A DNA stretch of 64,000 nucleotides from Orrella sp037026685 (GTDB taxonomy: Bacteria > Pseudomonadota > Gammaproteobacteria > Burkholderiales > Burkholderiaceae_B). The notes under the pieces were generated by a model that saw only the letters and a program-made list of their open reading frames with translations, made no database searches and was not told where the DNA came from. Shown here piece by piece: positions 6,830 through 18,800 of the stretch (within the stretch, counting starts at the first letter, position 1; each line of letters starts with the position of its first letter). The DNA lies in assembly GCF_037026685.1 (NCBI RefSeq), contig NZ_JBANET010000002.1, forward strand, positions 124,001 through 188,000, read 5' to 3'. Position numbers and translations under genes: made by a program.

Positions 6830-9800
6830 ATGCACCCCACCCCAGAACGCTCAGCCCCTTCCTTGCACCGCCTGCGCCGTCCCCAGCGGCGACCCGTGGT
6901 TGTCCCGGGGGGCACGTCCGTCCCGCGCTGGCGGCGCACGCCCGCAGCCGCGGCGGTATCCGCGGCCTTGCTGGCGATCGGCGGTTGGTCGTTGCTCTGG
7001 TCGCCAGGCAGCGTCCACGCCGCCGCGCCGGGCGCCAACTGGTTCGCCGCCGGCGCGGGCGCGGGCGGCCAGGCGCGCGCGGCGCAGCGCGCGCCCGCGC
7101 CTGGGGCGACCCTGCCCACTTCGGCGCGCCAGCAGGCGCAGGCGCGCGAGCAGCTCTCGCGCTCGATCGCCAACCTGAACCGCACGGCCAACGCCATTGC
7201 CGCGCAGCAGGCCGCGCAGGAGCAGGTCCGCAGTCATGCGCAGAATGCCGCCTGGGTGCGCGACGGCCTGGGCGCGGACGGCCTGGATCGGCTGGCCGGC
7301 GGGCGCTGGGACGCGGCCGCGCCCGAAACCGGCGTCAAGGACGGGCGCCAGCAGGTCACGATTACGCAGGACAGGCCGCGCGCGATCCTGGAGTGGAACA
7401 GCTTTCACGTGGGGCGCAATACGGACCTGACCTTCAGGCAGGCGTCTACGGATGCCGTGCTGAACAAGGTGATGGGCGATGCGCGCCCCAGCCAGATCCA
7501 GGGCAGCATCCACGCCGACGGCACGGTGATGATCGCCAACCAGAACGGCGTGGTGTTCACCGGCAGCAGCCAGGTCAATGTGCGCAACCTGGTGGCCGCG
7601 GCGGCCGCCACCACCGGCAGCCAGGGGCAGGCCCTGGACGCGCAGTTTCTGGCCCGCGGGCTGTATTCCGAAGGCGGCACGCCCACGTTCCAGGATGCCT
7701 TGGGCAACATCGAAGTCCAGGCGGGCGCGCGCCTGGCCACGCACGCGCCCGGCTCGGTCACCGAGGGCGGGGGCTACGTGCTGCTGCTGGGCCGCGAGGC
7801 GCACAACGCGGGCCAGATCAGCACGCCGCGCGGGCAGACGCTGCTGGCCGCGGGCGACGAGTTTTTCATCCGCAAGGGCTACGGCACCGAAGCCAACAGC
7901 TTCTCGACCACGCGGGGCAACGAGGTGGCTCCGGGCCGGGTCGAGCGCTACGACGACCAAGGCAACCCGATGCCCAGCGTGGCGGGCCTGGTGACCAACA
8001 CGGGGCTGATCACCGCGCGCGAGGGCGACATCACGCTTACCGGCCACGACGTGCGCCAGGCAGGGGTGGTGGTAGCCACCACCTCGGTGAACACGCGCGG
8101 CACCATCCACCTGCTCAATTCGGCCAGCGATGCCCAGGGGCGCGTGACGCTGGGCGAGCAGGCCACCACGGCGATCCTGCTGCAGGACGACGGCCAGACG
8201 GCGCTGGACAGCCAGCGCCAGGCGCTGATAGAGGAGTCGGCCCGGCGCGACCTCGAGCGCGTGGCCGGGGCCATCGCGCCCTTCGACAACCTGTCGACCC
8301 TGCCTGACCGGCGCGAGCAGTCGCGCATCGAGATCGTCTCGGGCCAGCACGTGGACTTCGCGCCGGGCAGCCTGACCTTGGCCACGGGCGGGCAGGTGGC
8401 CGTGAGCGCGCAGGGCCGCGCGCAGGTGCAGGGCGGGGCCACGCTGGACGTGTCGGGAGCGGTGGGCGTGCGCGTGGCCATGGAGGGCAACAACCTGCGG
8501 GTCAACATCCAGGGCAACGAGCAGCGCGATGCGCCGGTGAACCGCGACAGCGGCCAGCTGAACAACCTGGACGTGTGGGTGGACCGGCGCAGCCTGGTCT
8601 TCGTGCCGGCGGGCACCGGGGGTTACGAGAGCGACCGGTGGTACACGGCTGGCGGCCTGCTGGAAGTGGGCGGCTACCTGGGCAACCAGGCGCACACGAT
8701 AGGCGAGTGGGCCGCACAGGGCGGCACGGTGACGCTGGGAGCCACGGAGGTGGTGACGCAGCGCGGCGCGATGGTGAACATCGCAGGCGGCACGCTGGAC
8801 GTGCAGGATGGCTACATCAACCAGAGCTGGCTGCGCGGGGCCGACGGGCGCCTGTACACGGTGTCGGATGCGCCGGCGGACATGCTGTACGAGGGGCTGT
8901 ACCGGGGATATGCGCGCCACAGCGAGCGCTGGGGCCGCACCGACACCTGGTACAACCCGCTGGTGGCGCCGCGGCGGCGCTGGGAAGCAGGCTACACGGT
9001 AGGGCGCGATGCGGGCCGCCTGGTCATCTCGGCGCCGGGCGTGATGGGCTCGGGCGAGGGCGACACCCGGGTGGTGACGGCGGTGCTCGAAGGCGACATC
9101 GACGCCAGCGTCTACCAGGGTTCACTGCAGGACACCCGCGCCAATGCGGCGCTGGCCGATGCCTATCTGCAGTCGCAGCGCGCGGTGGCGCGCCGCGGCG
9201 AAGTCGCGCTGGTCTCGCAGCGCTACAACAACTCGGACTCGCCCTTGCGCGAGTGGGAGGCCGCGCGCCACGTTCGCATCGCCAACGGCGAGCACGCGCC
9301 GCTGACTTTCGAAGACGCTTTCGACGAGGCCTTCGCCGGCACGGTGCACCTGGATGCCGGCCGGCTCAACGATGCGCAGCTGGGCAGCCTGCTGCTGCGT
9401 GCGACCGAGTCGGCCAGCCTCGCGGCCCCGCTCGTGTTGGCGGCCGGCGGCGAGCTGGCGGTTCATGCGGCCAGCATCGACGTGGCGGCCGACGTGACTG
9501 CGCGCGCCGGCGCCATCCTGCTGACCAACGTGCGGGGCGAGAACCTGGGCGTGCTTGCGCCGGCCCAGGGCCGGCCTGCCATCACCGTGCAGCCGGGCGT
9601 AACGCTGGACACGCGCGGGCTTTGGACCAACTATCGCCTGGATGCGCAAGCCGGCGAACAGGATGCCGCGCCCGGCGCCGACGTTGCCGGGCCGGACGAA
9701 GCTGGGTCGGCCCAAGCGTGGCGCCTGGCCTACATCGACGGCGGCTCGGTCACCTTGCGCAGTTCGGGCGACGTGACGCTGTCGGCCGGCTCGGTCATCG

Positions 9801-12800
9801 ACGCCTCGGCCGGCGGCGCCATCCTGGCCAATGGCGGCATGCGGGGCGGGGCCGGCGGCGATATCGCCCTGGTGGCCAGCCATGCCTGGAATCCGAGTGC
9901 TGACCGGGGCAACCACGGCGACCTCACGCTTGACGGCACGGTGGTGTCGCGCGGTTTCACGCGCGGCGGCCGGCTCACGCTGCAGACCGGTGGCATGCTG
10001 TCCATCGGCGGTCAGGTCGGCGGCGTGGGCGGCACGCTGGCGGCCGGCACGCCGGCGCCCTACGAGCTGGTGCTGGCGGCCGATACGCCTATCCCGGCGG
10101 GCACTGTTTTGCCGGTGGACGCGACGATCAAGCTGGATACCGTGCCGCCGGGCGGCACGCTGCCATCGGGCTATTGGTCTTTTGCCAACTATGGCATGCG
10201 CGACTACAAGGACTTCAACGGCAACGGCGATACCGAAGAGTATCTGGTAACGCAGGCGGACTGGGCCGATATTCCGGTGCAGATGAACATCATCGACAGG
10301 GACGGCCTGTACCGCACCATCGGCCAGGGGCAAGTCCTGCCTGCCGGTTCGCAGATCACCGGCATCTTCGGCAATCACATCGGCATGTATGCCATCACCT
10401 TTCCGGCGGACGTGTTCCCGCAAGGGGTGCCGATCCGCCAGGACCCCTGGACGGCGGAGCAGTTCCTGAGCGTTCCGCTACCGCTGACCGCGGGTTCGCC
10501 CGCTCCCATGGACGTGTCGCTGCCGGCCGGGACGGTCCTGCCGCAAGGCACGGTCGCGGCGCTGGACATGCCGGTTCGGCCGCTGCGCGAACTGAGCCTG
10601 GCGCCTTCGTTCTTCCAGTCGGGCTTTTCCGGATACGCCGTCAACGGCCAGAGCGCGCTCGTCGTCACGGCCGGCACGCAGGTCCGCGCCAGCATGCCGG
10701 TCTACCATTTCGACGACACGGTGCGGCTCACGCCGACCGGCGCCGACCTGGCGCATGCCGCCAGCTTCTCGCTGGACCCGGTCTATATCGAGAACCCGGA
10801 CACCGCCACGCTGACGCAACGCGGCGGCACGGAGGTCGGCCTGTACTCCGTGTCGGCGATAGGCAGCAAGGACGCCACGCGCAGCGGCACGGCGATCGTG
10901 CAAGAGGGCGCAGCCGTCGAGGTCGATCCCGGCAGCCGGATCGCCATCGCCAGCGGCGGCCAGATCGAGATCCATGGTGTCATCGCCGCGCCGGGCGGCG
11001 ACATCGCCATCGTCAACGAATCCGGTTTCGGCGAAAGCCCCGTTCCGGCCAGCATGCATCCGGGCGGGCTGTCCCTATGGATCGGCGAACGGGCCGTGCT
11101 GGACGCGGCCGGCCGCGTCCACGTGGCGCGCGACCGCTACGGGCGCCGCTATGGCGTGGCGCCCGGCGGCGGGCGCATCACACTGGGCAGCGAAGGCGGT
11201 CAGTACCGGCTCGTCGACAGCACCGGCGACGCGATCGAGCCGGGCAATGAACAATCGACGCATGCCTACGTGGTGCTGCGCCCGGGCTCGGTACTGGACG
11301 TTTCAGGGGCCTCGGCGACGTTGGATTTGCCTGTCGGCAATGCCTTGCATCGTGCCAGCATGCCGGCCGCGATTTACGGGGATGGCGGATCCATCGCGTT
11401 GCGCAGTTACTCAGGCATACACGCGAATGGCGTATTGCGCGCGTTCGGCGGCGGCCCGGGCGCAGCGGGCGGGGAGCTGGTTCTTACCCTGGAATCCCCG
11501 ATATTGCCCACCATCGGCGGCCAGAGTCCCGACACGCCGGCGTTCATGCTGCTGCGGGCCCCGCGCGTGCTGACCGTCGGCCAGGCCGGCGGCGGATATT
11601 CCTTGCCGGAGGACGCGGCACCGGGCCAGGCGGCCGCCGGCCTGGCGCTGGGCCAGGCCACTATCGGCGCGGACCAGGTCGCCGCGGGCGGCTTCGATGC
11701 GCTGACCCTGCGTGCGCGTGATGCCATCGTGTTCGACGGCGACGTGAGCCTGTCGATGGGCCGCAGCCTTGCCTTGAAGTCCGGCCAGTACGCCAACCGG
11801 TCGGCCGGCACAGTCGCGCTGGCCGCGCCCCACGTGCTGCTGCAGGGGCAGACCGGCATGGTGGCGACCAACGTTTTCACGCTGCCTGACCAAGTGCCGC
11901 ACTACACCCAGGATGGCACGGCCACGGGCGCACCCCGCGGCGCGGCCTTCTCCGTCAGCGGCAAGCTGGTCGACATCAGCAATGCAGTACAGATCGTATA
12001 CGCCGATACGCGGATCGCCAGCAGCGGCGATTTGCGTCTGCTGAGCGGCGGCAGTTCCATCACGTACAACCCGGCCAATTGGGAGAATCCTTACAGCACC
12101 GTCGTCACGCCCACCTTCCTGACATCCGTGGGCGCGCTCACGCTCGTGGGCGAGCGCATCTATGCGGCAAGCGGGGCCCGGGTCACCGTGCAGGCCGGCT
12201 ACAGCGCCGGGCAGAACCGTCCCTCGGACGCTGCCAGTCCGTCCGTGACGCGCGTCGCCGATGTCGTGCTGACACTGGGCCGGCCCGAAGGCGCCGCCGC
12301 GGCGCCGGCCACGCCGTATTCGGCTTTCGCCGACATGACGTTCAGCGCGGGCGACATCGTTCAGGGCGGAATGCTGTACGCGCCTCACGGCGTTATCCGC
12401 CTGTCTGCTAGCAAGATGGGCGCCAACCAGCCGGCCGCCGTGCGCTTGCTGTCCGGCAGCATTACCTCGGCCAGCGGGCAAGGCCTGGTGATGCCTTACG
12501 GCGGCACCACCGACGGCACGACCTGGATGGTGGATGGCGCCGCGCCGGTCGAAGTTGATCTGGTCACGGGCGAGATATCCCAAAGCGGGTTCGCGGGCCA
12601 ATCGACACAGGGCGTGAGCATCACCGCAACCCACATCCAGAGCGAAAGCGGGGCCTTCCTGGACCTGTCCGGTGGTGGCGAGTTGACCGGCGCGGCCTTC
12701 GTGCCCGGCCGGGGAGGATCGGTGGACCGCCTGCTGCATCCTTTCAACGAGGGCGGGCAGGTCTACGCCATCGTGCCGGGCAGCCAGGGCGCGGCGCCGG

Positions 12801-15800
12801 TGGCCGGCGGCTACGCCGGTGTGTGGTCGGGCGACGTGCCCGGCGTGGGCCAGCAGATCACGATCCCCGAGGGCGTGCCGGGCCTGCCTGCCGGCACCTA
12901 CACACTCATGCCGGCCAACTACGCGCTGGTGCCCGGGGCCTATCGGGTGGAACTGGGCGGCGCCATGACCACGGGCCTGTCGCGGGCGGTGGCCTTGCGT
13001 AACGGCACCTGGCTGGCGTCGGGCTACCAGGGCGTGGCCGGCACCGCGATCCGGGATGCCCTGCCCACACGCGTGACCTTCATGCCGGGCCAGACCGTGC
13101 GCCGGTACTCGCGGTACAACGAAACCTCCTACGCCGAGTTCCTGCGCTCCCGGGCCGATTCCTTCAGTACCGTCCGACCGGGGCTCGAGGCCGACGGCAA
13201 GTCGCTGGTGTTCACCTTCTCCGCACTGGATACTGCCTTGGCCGATGCGGCCGCCGCGCAGGCGCCCGCGCTGCAATGGGAAGGGCAGGCCGACCTGGGC
13301 GCGGATCGTGGAGGCTATGGCGGTGCGCTGGCCCTGAGGCTGGATGGTCCGCAGGGGCTGGTCATCACCGGCGACACCGGCAGCAACAGCTTCCGATCGC
13401 TCACGCAGACCGTGTTGAAAGCCTCGGACATCAACGCCATCGGCGCGCCTAGCGTATTCATCGGCGGTACGCCTTCCGTCGCCAATGGCGATCCCTTGCA
13501 GATCATGTTCAACGGCGTGCAGCTACAGTCTCTCGTGCTCGAAGCGGGCGCAACCTTGACCGGCGGGCAGGTGTTCCTGAACGCCACGCAGGGGGGAACC
13601 ATCCGGCTCGAATCCGGATCCGGCATCGACACGCGGGGCTATGCAGACGTGGCGCTACGGGATTCCTCCTTGGGCTATTTCTTCGGCGGCGGCCTGCCGA
13701 TGGTGGCGGTGTCCAACGGCCAGATCGATCTTTCCCTCAATTCGCTGCAATACGCGGCCGGAACGATACACGTCAGCGACGGGGCAGCCATTCGTTCGCG
13801 CGGCGGCATCAGCTTCCTGTCGCGCGACGGCGTGTCGCTCGAAGGCAGTCCCAAGCTCGCGGCGCCCAGCCTCGACATTGCTGCCGCCTCGATCAACCTG
13901 GGCAGCGCCGGCGACCTGGCGGCTGCACAGGCGGCCGGCGTGCTCCCGGCCGGCTTCAACCTGGACCAGCAGTTGGTGGAGCGGCTGGTCGCTGGCGATC
14001 CCGGTGCAGGGCTGCCAGGCGTGCGCCATCTGAAGCTCACCACCAACACCTCGTTCAACGTGTACGGCTCGGTGAATCTGGCGTTGACGGATGGCGCGGG
14101 CCGGCCGCTATTGGATTCGCTCACCTTCACCACGCCGGCAATCTATGGCGCTGGCGGCGAGGGGGACCGGGCGCGCCTGTCGCTGGATACCTTCATATGG
14201 AATACCCCCCAACGTGTTGCGTCGACCACGGGCGACGGCAGGCAGATCTATGACAGCGCGCTGCCCGGCGCCACGATCGCCGGCGGCCCGGGCCAGGGGC
14301 AAGGCGCGCTGGAGATCGATGCCCGTGTCATCGAGGTGGGTCATCTGCCCCGGATGAGCGGCGGCCAATCCGTGACCTTCGACCACTTGATGCTGGGCTT
14401 CTCGGATGTGACGCTGCGCGCCTCGGAGCAGATCACCAGCCGCGACAGGAACACGCTCTCGCTGTGGCAGTCCGGCCCGGACCCCAGCGCCGCCTTCGAC
14501 CCGGCGGCCTATGCGGGTGCCGGCGGCAACCTGACGCTGGTCACGCCCTTGCTGACGGCCGGCGCGGGCGGCGACACCGCTTACCGGGCCGGCGGCACGC
14601 TCACGCTGCGCGCGCCCGAGGGTGTCGCGCCGGCCTCGCCGGCGCATGCCGCCGATACCCTGGGCGGGCGCATCGCCTTGTTCAGCGGCGGCAACCTGCT
14701 GCTGGACACGGCCATCGTGCTGCCCAGCGGCCGGCTCGCCGCCACGGCCGAAGGCGGCATCACGCTGGGCGCCAACAGCCGCCTGGACCTGGCCGGGCGC
14801 GCCATCGGCTTCTTCGACGTGGTCAAGCACACCTGGGGCGGCGACGTGCTGCTCGAAAGCGCCGCCGGCGACATCGTGCAGCAGGCCGGCTCGCTCATCG
14901 ACGTCTCGGCCGCGCACAATGCCGCCGGCACGGTGCAGTTGACCGCCACCGGCGAAGGCGCGGGGCGGGTGGTGCTCGATGGCGCCTTGATGGGCGCAGG
15001 CGTTTCGAGCCGCGACGGCGGGCGCCTGGACGTGCGCGCGCAGGTGCTGGGCAACGACGCGGCAGCTCTCTCGGCCAGTTTCGCCACGTTGAACAATGCC
15101 TTGAATGAAGGCGGCTTCACCGGCGCGCGCAGCTTCGGCATCAAGCAGGGCAGCCTGGTGATCAGCGACGCGCTTCGTGCGCATGAGGTGGTGGTGTCCG
15201 CCGACGGCGGCAGCCTGACGGTGACGGGCAGGATCGATGCCAGCGGTCAGGTGCCCGGCATCATCCGCCTGGCCGCGCGCGACGATCTCGTGCTGGCCGG
15301 CACCGCCGTGCTCGATGCGCGGGGCACCGAGCTGCAGGTCGACGGCTACGGCCAGGCCATCCACGCCAAGAACCGCGGCCATATCGAGCTGGCCAGCCGC
15401 GGCGGCTGGCTGCGCCTGCAGGCGGGCTCGCGCATGGACCTGTCCTCGCCCGACGGCGTGAATCGCGGTCAGGTGGAACTGAACGCCGGTCGCACCGGCG
15501 AGACCAGCGGCGACCTGCGCATCCAGACCGACAGTGGCCTGGCCATCGCCGGCGCGCGCGGCATCTTCCTGAACGCCGTGCAGCGCTACGAGCTGGCCGG
15601 CGGCAGCGTGATCGACCAGGCGCTGCTCGACGGCTACGACACGGCCAGCCAGGCCTTCATCGCGGCGGCCTATGGCGGCAACGTCGCCGGGGGCAGCCTG
15701 TCGGCGGGGCTGCAAGGCAAGCTCGCGGGCCTGACGGCCTACGGCGGAGCCTTCCACCTGCGTCCGGGCGTGGAGATTACCTCTGAAGGCGACCTGTCCA

Positions 15801-18800
15801 CCTCGGGCGACATCGATCTGTCGGGCTACCGCTATGGACCGCAAGCCGACCGCGATCTGGCCTCGGCCCGATACGGCGCGGGCGAGGCCATGAGCCTGGT
15901 GGTGCGTGCCGGGGGCGACCTGGACATCCAGGGGAGCATTTCGGATGGGTTCAAGGCGGTGGTGGGCATGCCGCCTACCACGGAGGTTTTGGAGGGCCTC
16001 GACCTTGGAGACACGCGGTACTTCACGTTCTGGGGGGGGGTGTGGTTCTACCCGGACGGCTACCACTCCTTGGGGGCGGGTTTCCCTGCGGTCGTCACCG
16101 ATCCGGCCGGCTGGACGGTGCCTTACCTGCCCGACGGCAGCCCAATCCCGTGGAATATCCTGCCGGCCAATAGCGCCGACGAGTGGACCGCGCTCAAGTG
16201 GGAGTCCGGCACCCACATTCCCTATGGCACCCTCGTATACAGTCTCTCCATCCCTGTCGGCATGGGCCCGGCATTCGCCGGCCTGAGCGTCCAGACCGAT
16301 CCCGGACGGCCGAGCTATCAGGCGACGCACCCGCTGGCGACGATGCTGGCGCCCGGCTCCCAGTCCGCCACGCTACGTCTTGTCGCCGGCGCGGATTTGC
16401 AGGCCACCTTCTCGCGTACCTTGCGAGCTGCCAGCGTGCTGGACGGCCGCGGCAGCCTGCGTCTGAGCGATCCGCATGCCAATGCAAGCGGCGTGCCGAT
16501 TCCCAGCGTCGTACGCACCGGAACGGGCGCCCTGGATCTGCTGGCCGGGGGGGACATCGAGCAGCAGTCGTTGTACGGCATTTATACGGCAGGCGCCGAT
16601 ACGGGCGCCGTCGGCCTTCCCGAAGGCGCCTACCTGCCCGATTATGGCGGCGACCTGACCCTCGCAGCCCAGGGCGACGTCAGCGGCTACAACTATGTCG
16701 ATACGAGCGGCGTGAACTTCCAGTCCTTGTCGAACTGGCTGATACGCCAAGGCGGCGCGGGCGCCAATGCGGCCTGGGCAATCCGTTTCGGAGCGACCTT
16801 GCTCACCACCGGATGGAGCGCCAGCCCATACGTGGGCGGGTTCGCCGGCATCGGCACGCTGGGCGGAGGCAACGTGACCCTGCTTGCCGGTGGCAACGCT
16901 GGTGCGATGAGCACGACCCGCGACGGCGGCGGGATGTCGGAATACGAGTCCCTGATGCTGGTGGTGGGCGCAAGCGGGCAGGTGACTTCCGTCACACGGG
17001 ACGGGGACATCGTCACCGGAGGCACGCTGAACCAAGCCGGCGGCGGAGATCTGCGCGTGAAGGTCGGCGGGGTGTTCAACGGCGGCGACAACCGGGGCAA
17101 CTGGGGCACGCAATCCGAAGACGGCTCCATGAGCATTCTCGCCAATATGCGCGGTGCGATCGACGTCGGCGCCGGCAGCATCGGCGGCATCCAGCCGCTA
17201 TATACCGCCGCGCATGCGGGCGATCCGCGCGGGCTGACGTCCACCTCGGCCTACGCCGCCGATCCCGTGGGCGGCATCAGCCTGCTCATGGGCGACTCGG
17301 CGGCTACGGTGCGCACGGCCGGCGACCTGGTCCTGGGCAGCGTGGCCGATGCGGGCCACCTCTACATGCCGGACAGCACGTCCTATTTCGCGCTCTGGCA
17401 GCCGCAGTCCACCTCGCTGACGCTGTTTGCCGCGGGCGGCAACCTCGTGCCCCATACGGGCAGCGGGTTGGGCGGCAACGGCACGGACATGCTGCCGGGC
17501 AGCTTTGCGGCGGTGGCCGCCAGCGGCAGCCTGTACTACGGCGGCTACTACACGAGCGGCAGTACGTTGACCGTGGCGCCTTCGCCCAGGGGCAACCTGG
17601 AGCTGCTGGCACGCGACTCCATCTACGGTGCGGGCCTGGCCTGGGGGAACAGCTATACCAGCGCGGGGACCATACGCATCAATGTGTCGGGCGCGGGCTG
17701 GGGGCCGAACGACATCCCCAATCCGTTCCGACCCGTGCACACGACGTCGGCCAACTACCATCAGGCGCCCTACTTCATCGGCCAGACGCCGGTGCGCTAC
17801 GAGCACGCCGGGGATCCCGCGCCGATCCGCATCTATGCCGTCACCGGCGACATCCAGAGCGTGTCGCTGGGCGAGACCGCGCAGATCCTGGACACCACGA
17901 CGTACACCTACTCGACGCAGTACATCGCGGCCAAGTCGGCGCGCATCCTGGCCGGGCGCGACATCGTCAACTTCGGCGCGGGTACCGGAACGGGCGGCGG
18001 CAACGCGGCCCCCGGATTGATCATGAACGTGCACGACACCGACGTGTCGCTGATCCAGGCCGGACGCGATATCTTCCATCTCAACGTGGATGTCGCCGGT
18101 CCCGGTTCGCTCGATGTCATCGCCGCAGGCAATATCTACCAGGGTGACCGCGGCAGCATCAACAGCATCGGCCCGGTGGTGCCCGGCGACACGCGCCCCG
18201 GCGCCTCCATCGCCGTGATGGCCGGCGCGGGAGCGGCGGGGGCGGACTACGCCGCCTTCGCCGCGCGGTACCTGGATCCGGCCAACCAGGCCGACACGCG
18301 CCCGGGCTATCCGCTGGCCGACCAGCCCGGCAAGGTGGCGTACGTGTACGACGAGGAGCTCATCGCCTGGCTCACCGAGCGCTATGGCTCGGATACCGGG
18401 CTGCGCTTTGCCGACGACGGCGCGCCGGTGGTCTTCGACCCCGACACGGCGGATCCGCTGGCCTTCTTCCAGCGCCTGGCCCCCGAGCAGCAGCGCATCT
18501 TCCTGCGCCAGGTGTACTTCGCCGAGCTGCGTGCGGGCGGACGCGAGTACAACGACGCCGACGGCCCGCGCTTTGGCAGCTACCTGCGCGGCAGGCAGGC
18601 CATCGCCGCGCTGTTCCCCGAGGAAGCGCCGGTGCCCGATGCGCAAGGCCAGCCCGTGCTCGATGCGGACGGCCTGCCGCTGACGCAAGCCATTGCGCGC
18701 GGTGGGAATTTCACCATGTTCGGCGGCTCGGGCATCCGCACACTGTACGGCGGGGACATCCACATGCTGGTGCCGGCCGGCCAGACGCTGGTGGGCGTCG

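Noticed and set aside
13590..13596. G6/C6 runs elsewhere in the exoprotein gene (for example near 13593 and 14205)
   Set aside because: Too short for frequent slippage compared with the G9 tract.
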